Shown here in pieces: positions 1 to 6,901 of a stretch of DNA of 8,243 bases. The notes under the pieces are model-generated. The model had not been told where the DNA came from. It did not search any database and saw only the letters and a program-made list of their open reading frames with translations. Source of the DNA: an uncultured Clostridia bacterium (GTDB taxonomy: Bacteria; Bacillota; Clostridia; Christensenellales; Aristaeellaceae); the NCBI GenBank assembly GCA_946409855.1, contig CAMJXZ010000140.1:1-8243 (forward strand), in the 5' to 3' direction. The position numbers and the translations under genes are program-made. Position 1 is the first letter of the stretch. Each line of letters opens with the position of its first letter.

Positions 1-2
1 CG

Positions 3-1280
3 GGCCTTTGGGGAATTTTCCGCAAATGCGGCATTCCCGGCTGGTGGGTGGCGGTCCCCTGCGCCCGGGATGTCAAGCTGGGAAAGGCGGCCGGCCGGGA
101 GGACGAAGGCCGGGTGATGGCGGTCTGCCGCGGGATCATCATCCTGGTCAACCTGGTGGTGCTGTTTTCAGGGCAGATCATGCGGGGAGACGACGGATCG
201 GGGGTCGGACGGCTGTTTGTTGTCGCCGCCGTTGTGGAGCTGCTGGTAGGCGTGGTCGATGCGATCTATCTGATCCGCGTGTACCTGGGCCTGCTCGAGG
301 TGTTTGAGCGCAAGAGGAAATGGATGTTCCTGTGGATCCTGTTTGACTGGCTTCCCGCCATGATCTGGGGCTGGAACAAGAAATATCAGCCCCTGTGGAC
401 GGTGCAGGATATGCGCAACGAGGTAGCCGAATATTTCTCGGGCTCCAAGGCGGACGTGCTGGACGAGGGCCTGACGGTCAACCTGGAGGAGCGCACGGCG
501 ACCGAGTTCTTCAAGAAAAAATACCTCCTGCGGGACATCCACATGTACATCCAGCCGGGGCACATGGTGCTGCTGCTGGGCGGCTCCGGCGCGGGCAAGA
601 CCACCTATCTGAACGCCGTCAACGGCTATGAAAAGGCCAAGGCCGAGGTGGTGCTCAACGGCCGGAACATGTACAAGGAATACAAGAACATGCAGTACGA
701 CATCGGCTTCGTGCCGCAGCTGGACCTGATGCGCGGCTCGGACAGCGTGTACCGCACCCTGATGGACGCCGCCATCCTGCGCCTGCCCAAGGAGCTGAAC
801 AAGGGCGACCGGCAGGCCCGGGTGGAAGAAGTGATGAACATCTTCGGCCTGACGCCGGTCAAGAACAACCTGGTGGTCAAGCTGTCCGGCGGCCAGCGCA
901 AGCGCCTGTCCATCGCGATGGAATTCATCTCCAACCCCACCCTCTTCATCCTGGACGAGCCGGACAGCGGCCTGGACGGCGTCATGGCCCGGGAGCTGTT
1001 CCAGCAGCTGCGGCAGATTGCCGACCAGGGGAAGATCATCATCGTCATCACCCATACCCCGGACCGGGTCATCGACATGTTTGACGACGTGATCGTGCTG
1101 GCCAAGGACGCCAACCGCACCGGCCGGCTGGCCTATTACGGATCCATCGAGGACGCGCGGACGTTCTTCGGCAAAGAAAAAATGGAGGAGATCGTCAAGA
1201 CCATCAACCGCCAGGAAGAGGGCGGCGAGGGCCGGGCGGACGAGTTCATCCTGAAATACGCGGAGGTGCAGCATGGCTGA
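3..1280 (+). CDS. ABC transporter ATP-binding protein with N-terminal membrane segments (5'-partial)
   Basis: This is the ATPase subunit of an ABC-2 type transporter, open to the left edge; the first full codon in frame is at 3, so the true start lies upstream. The GTG at 48 is only an internal codon: the frame before it reads GLWGIFRKCGIPGWW, which resembles DUF5684-type membrane domains. About three hydrophobic segments follow (near 120-180, 205-300 and 320-370). The nucleotide-binding domain has Walker A GGSGAGKTT (579-605), a Q-loop (GFVPQ), the signature LSGGQRKR (882-905), Walker B LFILDEPDSGLD (942-977) and the H-loop histidine at 1053-1055. The signature and EPDSGLD wording resemble the ABCG/White-like subgroup. 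All catalytic motifs are intact, so it should be active. It overlaps the permease by 8 bases, so the two are presumably co-translated partners. The substrate is not evident. Confidence 0.93.
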   Translation, partial: GLWGIFRKCGIPGWWVAVPCARDVKLGKAAGREDEGRVMAVCRGIIILVNLVVLFSGQIMRGDDGSGVGRLFVVAAVVELLVGVVDAIYLIRVYLGLLEVFERKRKWMFLWILFDWLPAMIWGWNKKYQPLWTVQDMRNEVAEYFSGSKADVLDEGLTVNLEERTATEFFKKKYLLRDIHMYIQPGHMVLLLGGSGAGKTTYLNAVNGYEKAKAEVVLNGRNMYKEYKNMQYDIGFVPQLDLMRGSDSVYRTLMDAAILRLPKELNKGDRQARVEEVMNIFGLTPVKNNLVVKLSGGQRKRLSIAMEFISNPTLFILDEPDSGLDGVMARELFQQLRQIADQGKIIIVITHTPDRVIDMFDDVIVLAKDANRTGRLAYYGSIEDARTFFGKEKMEEIVKTINRQEEGGEGRADEFILKYAEVQHG

Positions 1281-2751
1281 GCAGAATGCAGAGAAAATCG
1301 CCCGCGTCCGGCGGATGCGCCACAGGGGACATGGGACCCAGGTGCTTGTCTACCTGGGCAAGCAGCTGCGCTTTTTCATCAATGAGAGCGACTGGAAAGT
1401 CCTGGTCATGGCGGGGATCATCGCCGCGCTGGTCGGCATGGTCATCAACAAGCGCATTTTTATCAACATGGAGGGCAGCATGATCGGCGCCTTCTCGCTG
1501 ACCTGCGTGGCCATCTGGAACGGGTGCTTCAACTCCATCCAGTCCGTCTGCCGGGAGCGGCCCATCATCAAGCGGGAGCACCGGTCCGGCATGCACATCA
1601 CTTCCTATATGCTGGCGCATATGATTTATCAGTTTTTCCTGTGCGCGATGCAGACGGGGCTGACCATCTACGTGCTGCAGCTTATGGGGGTCCAGTTCCC
1701 CCAGGAAGGGTTCATTACGCCCTGGCCGTACCTTACCCCCTGGTCCTTTGTGGACATCGGCATTTCCATGCTGCTGATTTCCTACGCCTCGGACATGCTG
1801 AGCCTGCTGCTTTCCAGCATGTCCCACACCACCACCACGGCGATGACCGCCATGCCTTTCGTGCTGATTTTCCAGCTGGTCTTTTCCGGCGGGATCATCC
1901 CGCTGCCCGCGTGGAGCCAGGCGATCTCCAATTACACCATCTCCAACTACGGCATCAAGGTGCTGGCCTCCCAGGCCGGGTATAACGAGCTGCCCATGGT
2001 CACCGGCTGGAACACGCTGGACGGCATGCGGAAAAGCGAGATCGGCGGCTCGGTGACGGTGGGGCAGCTGATGGACCTGCTCAACAGCCCGGCCATCGGC
2101 AAATACCGGGATACCGTGGTGGTGGATACCGTGACGGTGGCCCAGGCGGCGGATGTGCTGAACCGCGCCGCCGATTCCCTCCACCTCAAGGAAAAGGAGA
2201 TCGTCCGTCCGGTCGCCATCCGCGCCATCGTCGACCAGATCCTGACCAACGATGCCCTGCAGGATTTCCGAAACACGAAGCTGTGGGGCGACCCGCCGAT
2301 CACGATCGGGTCCTTGCTTTCGGACCTGATCGCCGCCGAAGGGATGGATGAGGTGCTGAACATGGAGGTCGGCACCACCGTCACCCTGGAGCAGGCGCTG
2401 AACCTGCTGCACGCCGAAGAATTTGTCTCCATCGCCGGGGACCAGGCCCTCAACGAGCCGATCACCCTGGGGCGGGTCATCGACCTGCTCAATGAAAGCG
2501 AGAAGATCCTGGCGAACCGGGACAAGGTCCTGACCGTCAAGACCACCGTCGGCGAGATACTCGAGCTGTTCGGGGAACAGAAGGTCAAGGAGATCGTGGA
2601 GCGGAAGACGGCGCAGGCCGCCCGCAAGCCCGATTATGCCATGACCCGTGAAAACATTTTTTATAACTGGCGGATGCTGGGGGTGTTCATTGCGGTGTTC
2701 GCACTGGCAGCTACCCTGGTGCTGGAAATGATCGACCACGACAAGCGGTAA
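1273..2751 (+). CDS. ABC-2 type permease with a large repeat-bearing loop
   Basis: This 492-residue membrane subunit pairs with the ATPase just upstream. ATG 1273 overlaps the ATPase stop and has GGAGG at 1262-1266. Visible membrane segments lie near residues 43-58, 70-92, 108-138, 155-175, 188-211 and 468-486. Residues 94-106 (RERPIIKREHRSG) look like the coupling-helix region of ABC2_membrane proteins, and FSGGIIPLP (204-212) matches the motif after the fifth helix. Between there and the last helix lies a loop of about 250 residues, far longer than I would expect for the family. It holds seven tandem repeats of about 27 residues (see separate entry). By analogy with ABCG proteins this loop would face outside, but the topology is inferred. 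The substrate is unknown. Confidence 0.9.
   Translation: MAEQNAEKIARVRRMRHRGHGTQVLVYLGKQLRFFINESDWKVLVMAGIIAALVGMVINKRIFINMEGSMIGAFSLTCVAIWNGCFNSIQSVCRERPIIKREHRSGMHITSYMLAHMIYQFFLCAMQTGLTIYVLQLMGVQFPQEGFITPWPYLTPWSFVDIGISMLLISYASDMLSLLLSSMSHTTTTAMTAMPFVLIFQLVFSGGIIPLPAWSQAISNYTISNYGIKVLASQAGYNELPMVTGWNTLDGMRKSEIGGSVTVGQLMDLLNSPAIGKYRDTVVVDTVTVAQAADVLNRAADSLHLKEKEIVRPVAIRAIVDQILTNDALQDFRNTKLWGDPPITIGSLLSDLIAAEGMDEVLNMEVGTTVTLEQALNLLHAEEFVSIAGDQALNEPITLGRVIDLLNESEKILANRDKVLTVKTTVGEILELFGEQKVKEIVERKTAQAARKPDYAMTRENIFYNWRMLGVFIAVFALAATLVLEMIDHDKR
2053..2620 (+). repeat. Seven tandem ~27-residue repeats in the permease loop
   Basis: The cores read VTVGQLMDLLN (261-271), VTVAQAADVLN (287-297), VAIRAIVDQIL (314-324), ITIGSLLSDLI (343-353), VTLEQALNLLH (370-380), ITLGRVIDLLN (397-407) and TTVGEILELFG (424-434). 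Spacing between the aligned threonine positions is 26, 27, 29, 27, 27 and 27 residues. The connecting stretches often contain RD followed by alternating hydrophobic residues. Each unit therefore looks like a short strand or turn, then a helix beginning at T-V/I, then a linker. The third unit is the most diverged. I do not recognise the fold. Confidence 0.8.
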
Positions 2752-2896
2752 ACGGCCGCGCAGGTGACGGGGCCCGCGGGCGCTGCGTATCAACAGAGGA
2801 CGGCACGATGATCCGGCTTTCAGATGCTTTGTGCCGCGGCGGCCCGGCAGGAGCCGGGCCCGGAGAATAAATAATAAAATAAGGAGAAACTGAAAC
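2752..2896 (+). other. Intergenic leader of the peptidase gene
   Basis: This 145-base stretch separates the permease stop from the peptidase start. It contains the palindrome GCCCGCGGGC (2772-2781), a possible 20-codon reading frame (2808-2870), a perfect GC hairpin (2841-2860), then an AT-rich tract and the Shine-Dalgarno AAGGAG (2881-2886), 10 bases before ATG 2897. I see no convincing -35/-10 pair. The peptidase may be read through from the transporter genes or have a promoter I cannot recognise. Confidence 0.5.
2841..2860 (+). terminator. GC hairpin before the peptidase gene, possible attenuator or weak terminator
   Basis: Arms GGCCCGGC (2841-2848) and GCCGGGCC (2853-2860) pair perfectly around the loop AGGA. 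The stem is followed by an A/T-rich stretch dominated by A rather than a run of T, so it is not a textbook intrinsic terminator on either strand. It could mark the end of the transporter transcript or act as a leader structure. Evidence is structural only. Confidence 0.35.
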
Positions 2897-5800
2897 ATGA
2901 AAAAACTGATTGCAACGCTGCTGGCGCTCTGCCTGTTCTGCGGGGCGGCCTTCGCGGAAACGGCGGAGGTCGTGTCCGCGGGGGAACCGGCGCTGAGCGA
3001 GGCGGACGTGCTGGCGCTCAACGGCGGAAAGAACGTCCTTTACCGCCAGGACGGCGGCGTGACCTTTGTGGACGGCACCTGCACGAAGGACCCGGTGCTG
3101 AACGAAGCGGACGCCGGGCGGGTGGTCCGGTCCGCGATCCAGCTGCTGGGCGGAAACGAGCGCACCCACTTTGACCTGTGGCGTGTGCTGCACGACGTGA
3201 GCGGGAACGTGTATTACGTCTTCCAGCAGATGTACGCGGACACCACCGTCATGGGCGGCGCGGTCAAGGTGATCACCGACGCGTCCGGCGCGATGATCGG
3301 CCTGAACGCCAGCGTGGTGACCAACCTGCCGGATGAGCAGGAAAGGGAAGGCATCACGGCCGATGCGGCGGAAGCCGTGGTAATTGCCCATGAAAAAGTA
3401 AGGGGCATCGCGGAACCCGCCGTGCTGGCGGGCCAGACCCGGCGGATCGTCCTGCCCGTGAACCGGGATATCGATCTGGAATCCGAAACGGATAACAGCC
3501 GCTTTGTCTGGGCGGTGTACACCACCAACCCCACCGAAGACGCGAAGAAGACCGACATGCCGTACCTGGCCCATTACGTCACGACGGCGGGCGAATACCT
3601 GTACAGCCTGCCCACCATGCTGCCCGGCGACGCGGCCGGCGAAGCGGGCTATGACGCGGAATACACCTTCCAGTTCATGGAGCCGGCGGAATACACCGGG
3701 TATGTGGACCTGTCCGACGGCACCGAAAAGGAGATTTCCATCACCCTGATGCGGGATACCCGGGACGGCCGCTACTACCTGGGCAACCTCGAGCGCAGGA
3801 TCGTCGTGGCGGACTGCTGGGAGTTTGTGTACAACCACGGCCACGTGGTCATCGATTCCAGTGAGGACAACCTGGCCTGGGATCAGACCGCCCTGCTGTC
3901 GCTGTACAACTACTGCCGCGCCTATGATTTTTACAGGGACATCGGCTGGATGAGCTGCGACGGGGAAAAGACGCCCATTATCGTGCTCAAGGATTTCTGC
4001 GACCAGTACCGCACGCCCGTCAACAACGCCGCCTACGCCGGGAAGTATTACGGCTGGCAGTGCTTCCTGTCCAGCTCCATCAACGTCTTTTCCCAGTGCC
4101 TGGACGTCTGCGGGCATGAGTATACCCACGGCGTGACGCATACGGTGATGACCTACAACAGCTACTTCAACGACTACGGCGCCATCAACGAGGCCATGAG
4201 CGACATCATGGGCAACATCTGCGAGATGATGGCCGGCGCCACGGCGGATACGACCTGGAAAATCGGCGAGGGCAGCCAGAATGCCCTGCGCAGCATGAGC
4301 GATCCCCACACGAGCGATCAGCCGGAACACAGCTGGGACGTTTACTACACGGCCAACGTCAAGGATCCCACGGAGGTCAACGACCGCGGCGGCGTACATA
4401 TCAACTCCTCCCTGCTGAACCGCGTGGCCTACCTGCTGTGCGCCCGGGGCGGCATGACCCTGGAGCAGGCGAGAAATTTCTGGTTCGCGGTGGACTGCGC
4501 GATGGTGCCCGGCACGGACTTCCCGCAGCTGGCGGTGCTGCTGCCCTGGGTGCTGCGGCACACGGGGCCGGAAACCTGCCGGACCACGCTGGAGGAAAGC
4601 ATCGCGGCCATCCGCCTGGGCGATAAGGAAATCCCCGAAATCCTGGGCGACCGCCAGGTCCTGCTCACGCTGAACCTGCCCGACAACGAGATTTTCAACA
4701 CCGGCCGGTGGTCCCTGGCCGTGCTGAGCATCGACACCGAGTCGGTGGAGGATAAGCTCGTTTCCCTGAGCAAAGCGGCGGAATCCGGCGAAATGGACGA
4801 GTATCCCGCGGGCGTGCAGAAAATGATCGAGGGAGCAAAGGAAAACAAAGAAAAGGAACAGGCTGCCGAAGAAGAAAAGAACAGCAAGGGCCTGGGCGAA
4901 CGGTTCGCGGAATGGCTGTTCCGCCTGAGCGGAGACGAAAAGCCTGAAGAAAACGCGGAAAACGGACCGGATATACCGGACCTGACGGACGAAGAGATGA
5001 ACGAAACCATCACCTGGCTCCGTGAGCAGCTCCAGGATGTGTTCTACAACGGCAACGGCACCGCCGGCCAGGACGGCCATACCATCCGGATGGTGAGCCA
5101 GAAGGGCCGCACGATCCCCCTGCTGATGTATATGGAGCTGGAACCGAACAGCATGAAGATGCGCCAGATGAACTTCCTTCTGTATCTGCGGGGCCGCTGG
5201 GTGGATCTGACCGGACTGGGCGCGGAGAACGTGTCCCTGCTGGAGCGCATCGGGCTGGTGGTCACCAGCGGGCTGGTTCTGGACATCCTCCATGTCCTCT
5301 TTACCGGCGATTATCTGGGCGCCCTGACCCTGGACGTGAAGGGCGGAGAACAATTCGAAATCCCGAACACGGGGCTGGAGAACGTGACCTTCAAGTACAA
5401 CCTGGCCAGCCTTTTCAACGTCGTCCAGGTGGAACAGACGGAAAACAAACGGCTGTCCAGGCCCGAACCCAGGAAAGAAGAACCCGCGGCGGAAACGGAG
5501 CCCGCCGCGGAACCGGCAGCCGAGCCCGCCGCGGAAGCGGCGCCTGCCGCGAAGGCGGATCAGGAGAAAATATACTGGGGAGATATCAACCGGGACGGTG
5601 AACTGAATACCGGGGATATTGTGCAGCTTCAGAAGTATCTGGCCGGAGATCCGAACGACATCGACGTGAAGCTGTGCGACCTGAACGGCGACGGCGTTGT
5701 CAATCAGGAGGATCTGAGGCTGCTGAATGCATTTACTTACAACAGGATGGGCGCTCAGAGCGGAGACGGAACGAACAATCCGCCTTTCATCTGGGGGGAT

Positions 5801-5968
5801 ATCGACCGGAACGGTGAACTGAACACCGGGGATGTTGTGCGGCTCCAGCAGTATCTGAGCGAGGATCCGGCAGCGATTGACCCGATGCTGTGCGACCTGA
5901 ACGGCGACGGCGTTGTCGATCAGGAGGATCTTGCACTGCTTCAAAGGTATATTATAAACAGAATGTAA
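2897..5968 (+). CDS. Secreted M4 (thermolysin-like) metallopeptidase with two C-terminal dockerins
   Basis: This is a 1023-residue zinc endopeptidase predicted to be exported. Residues 1-20 form a signal peptide ending AFA before E21. Residues ~80-145 resemble the FTP propeptide domain. The M4 domain (~310-575) has HEYTH (H407, E408, H411), the third zinc ligand in GAINEAMSD (E432), and GGVHINSSLLN, whose H501 matches thermolysin His231. All key residues are present. Residues ~576-865 are unassigned: a charged Glu/Lys-rich stretch (~640-715) and a hydrophobic patch (~783-812). An EPAA-rich linker then leads to two dockerin modules (893-951 and 965-1023), each with two intact calcium loops. 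Known dockerins bind cohesins, so the enzyme may attach to a scaffold or surface protein; none is visible here. Start ATG 2897 has AAGGAG 10 bases upstream. Confidence 0.95.
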   Translation: MKKLIATLLALCLFCGAAFAETAEVVSAGEPALSEADVLALNGGKNVLYRQDGGVTFVDGTCTKDPVLNEADAGRVVRSAIQLLGGNERTHFDLWRVLHDVSGNVYYVFQQMYADTTVMGGAVKVITDASGAMIGLNASVVTNLPDEQEREGITADAAEAVVIAHEKVRGIAEPAVLAGQTRRIVLPVNRDIDLESETDNSRFVWAVYTTNPTEDAKKTDMPYLAHYVTTAGEYLYSLPTMLPGDAAGEAGYDAEYTFQFMEPAEYTGYVDLSDGTEKEISITLMRDTRDGRYYLGNLERRIVVADCWEFVYNHGHVVIDSSEDNLAWDQTALLSLYNYCRAYDFYRDIGWMSCDGEKTPIIVLKDFCDQYRTPVNNAAYAGKYYGWQCFLSSSINVFSQCLDVCGHEYTHGVTHTVMTYNSYFNDYGAINEAMSDIMGNICEMMAGATADTTWKIGEGSQNALRSMSDPHTSDQPEHSWDVYYTANVKDPTEVNDRGGVHINSSLLNRVAYLLCARGGMTLEQARNFWFAVDCAMVPGTDFPQLAVLLPWVLRHTGPETCRTTLEESIAAIRLGDKEIPEILGDRQVLLTLNLPDNEIFNTGRWSLAVLSIDTESVEDKLVSLSKAAESGEMDEYPAGVQKMIEGAKENKEKEQAAEEEKNSKGLGERFAEWLFRLSGDEKPEENAENGPDIPDLTDEEMNETITWLREQLQDVFYNGNGTAGQDGHTIRMVSQKGRTIPLLMYMELEPNSMKMRQMNFLLYLRGRWVDLTGLGAENVSLLERIGLVVTSGLVLDILHVLFTGDYLGALTLDVKGGEQFEIPNTGLENVTFKYNLASLFNVVQVEQTENKRLSRPEPRKEEPAAETEPAAEPAAEPAAEAAPAAKADQEKIYWGDINRDGELNTGDIVQLQKYLAGDPNDIDVKLCDLNGDGVVNQEDLRLLNAFTYNRMGAQSGDGTNNPPFIWGDIDRNGELNTGDVVRLQQYLSEDPAAIDPMLCDLNGDGVVDQEDLALLQRYIINRM
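5480..5565 (+). repeat. EPAA-type low-complexity linker in the peptidase
   Basis: Residues ~862-891 consist of repeated EPAA/EAAPAA units separating the unassigned middle region from the dockerins. Ala/Pro/Glu-rich stretches of this kind are typical flexible linkers in modular extracellular enzymes. The DNA is correspondingly repetitive (GCCGCGGAA-like units), so the repeat number could vary between strains or be affected by assembly. Confidence 0.75.
5573..5968 (+). repeat. Tandem duplication of a dockerin module (216-base period)
   Basis: Two copies of about 59 residues are offset by exactly 72 codons (W894 to W966). Copy 1 has calcium loops DINRDGELNTGD (896-907) and DLNGDGVVNQED (928-939). 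Copy 2 has DIDRNGELNTGD (968-979) and DLNGDGVVDQED (1000-1011). Residues 1, 3, 5 and 12 of every loop are Asp or Asn, as calcium binding requires. A 31-base stretch is identical at 5671-5701 and 5887-5917, suggesting recent duplication or gene conversion. Confidence 0.9.
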
Positions 5969-5974
5969 TCTCAG

Positions 5975-6005
5975 AAAAAACCGGGTTGCTTCGGCAGCCC
6001 GGTTT
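5975..6005. terminator. UUCG-capped hairpin terminator after the peptidase gene
   Basis: The arms at 5978-5989 and 5994-6005 form a 12-pair stem (one G-U pair) closed by the tetraloop TTCG, 9 bases after the stop codon. On the + strand the 3' arm ends in TTT but no longer T run follows. The AAAAAA at 5975-5980 gives a strong T tract on the - strand. It probably ends the peptidase transcript, and would work better against antisense transcription coming from the right. Confidence 0.75.
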
Positions 6006-6056
6006 GCGTCGGAGGGAGTACGGCCGGAAGGAGCACGGCCGGATCGGAGGAACGGA

Positions 6057-6341
6057 ATGCGGTACGAATATGACGCGGTGCTCATGGAAGAGCCGGACAA
6101 CGGCGGAGCCTGGGTGGCTTTTCCCTGGGATATCCGCGCCCTGTACGGAAAGGGCAGGCTGAAGGTGCACGCGCGCTTTGACGGCATTCCCTACGACGGG
6201 AGCATCGTCAACATGGGGGTTAAAAACCCGGACGGAACGGTGTGCTGGATCATCGGCGTGAAAAAGGATATCCGGCAGGCCATGGGCAAGGGCGCGGGGG
6301 ATACGGTGCGCGTGGTGATCGAAACGGGGGATACGCCATGA
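6057..6341 (+). CDS. DUF1905 domain-containing protein
   Basis: This 94-residue protein has no signal peptide or membrane segment and is probably cytoplasmic. The sequence fits the DUF1905 pattern: an N-terminal strand (YEYDAVL), GGAWVAFPWDI, a Gly-rich turn, KVHARFDGIPYDGSIV, then a glycine-containing strand and the ending KDIRQAMGKGAGDTVRVVIE. The closing 'GD-V-V' strand is characteristic of the family, which is a small beta-barrel type with no established biochemical role that I can state. ATG 6057 is preceded by GGAGG at 6046-6050. The leader also has a 9-base direct repeat (ACGGCCGGA at 6020 and 6035), each copy followed by a purine-rich SD-like stretch. It overlaps the next gene by ATGA, so the two are likely co-translated. 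Confidence 0.87.
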   Translation: MRYEYDAVLMEEPDNGGAWVAFPWDIRALYGKGRLKVHARFDGIPYDGSIVNMGVKNPDGTVCWIIGVKKDIRQAMGKGAGDTVRVVIETGDTP

Positions 6342-6724
6342 AAGAGACGGACTCGGAAACCCTGCTGTTCTTTGCGGGCCATGAGGATGCCCTGCCGCTG
6401 TATTTCGCGCTGGAGGAGCGGCTGTACGCCGCCTTTCCCGGGGCGCGCCGGCGGGTGCAGAAGACGCAGATCACCTTTTTTAACCGGCACGTGTTCGCCT
6501 GCGTGTCCTTTGCCCGGGTCAAACGGAAGGCGGAGCTGCCGGAAGGCTTCCTGGTGCTGACCCTGGGGCTGCCCGCCCCGCTGGATACCGCCCGCGCGGC
6601 CGTCCGGACGGAACCGTATCCCGGCCGCTGGACGCACCACTTTGTCCTGAGCCGAACAGAGGAACTGGATGAAGAACTGTTTTCCTGGATCCGCCTTTCA
6701 TACGATTTCGCGTCTGCCAAATGA
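6338..6724 (+). CDS. DUF5655-like protein
   Basis: This is a 128-residue soluble protein of unknown function. The frame is open further back (to an ATG-type start at 6242), but ATG 6338 is preferred because it forms an ATGA overlap with the preceding stop, has GGGGGA at 6326-6331, and gives a product starting at the family's usual first helix. The layout resembles DUF5655: a helix containing PLYFALEERLYAAFPG, then RRVQKTQITFFNRHVFACVSF, then a strand region LVLTLGLP and the ending HHFVLSRTEELDEELFSWIRLSYDFA. The conserved K-T-Q-I-x-F section and the C-terminal helix are the best evidence. Pairing with DUF1905 suggests a shared role, but none is known to me. Confidence 0.78.
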   Translation: MKETDSETLLFFAGHEDALPLYFALEERLYAAFPGARRRVQKTQITFFNRHVFACVSFARVKRKAELPEGFLVLTLGLPAPLDTARAAVRTEPYPGRWTHHFVLSRTEELDEELFSWIRLSYDFASAK

Positions 6725-6815
6725 GCAGGATTCAACGCTCATGGAAAGCGCCCCCGCGGCCTGCGCGGCGGGCGGGTTCCGCATCCATTTGCGTGCAAAC
6801 AGCCGGATATACAAA

Positions 6816-6858
6816 AGAAATGCTCTCTGCCCGAATCAAAGGGACAGGGAGCATTTCT
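6816..6858. terminator. Long hairpin terminator between convergent genes
   Basis: The arms at 6816-6832 and 6841-6858 pair over about 17 positions with one G-U pair and one bulged A, around the loop GAATCAAA. On the - strand it is followed by TTTTGT (complement of 6811-6816), giving a good intrinsic terminator for the fructokinase gene that ends at 6902. On the + strand it could also stop transcripts from the DUF5655 gene, though without a T run. A smaller hairpin (6878-6884 with 6895-6901) lies next to the kinase stop codon. Confidence 0.8.
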
Positions 6859-6901
6859 GATGGGGTCTGATCCTTCGCGGAAAAAGTCGCTGCCTTTTCC
6901 G

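Noticed and set aside
48..50. GTG at 48 as the ATPase start
   Set aside because: The frame stays open to the window edge and the residues before it continue the membrane-domain pattern, so the gene is cut by the window.
1246..3021. A 591-codon open frame on the - strand opposite the permease
   Set aside because: It has the same antisense composition effect; the translation is low-complexity His/Gly/Asp, and it overlaps two well-supported + strand genes.
2711..6187. A 1158-codon open frame on the - strand covering the whole peptidase gene
   Set aside because: It is the mirror of a GC-rich gene's codon bias. The translation is His/Gly/Arg-rich with no domain, while the + strand shows a signal peptide, zinc motifs and dockerins.
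6242..6337. Longer N-terminus for the DUF5655-like gene
   Set aside because: The extra 32 residues overlap the DUF1905 gene in another frame and are Arg/Gly-rich; ATG 6338 with an ATGA overlap fits better.
6741..6860. Small + strand frame running through the convergent terminator
   Set aside because: It has no convincing Shine-Dalgarno and would translate the terminator stem itself; no family resemblance.
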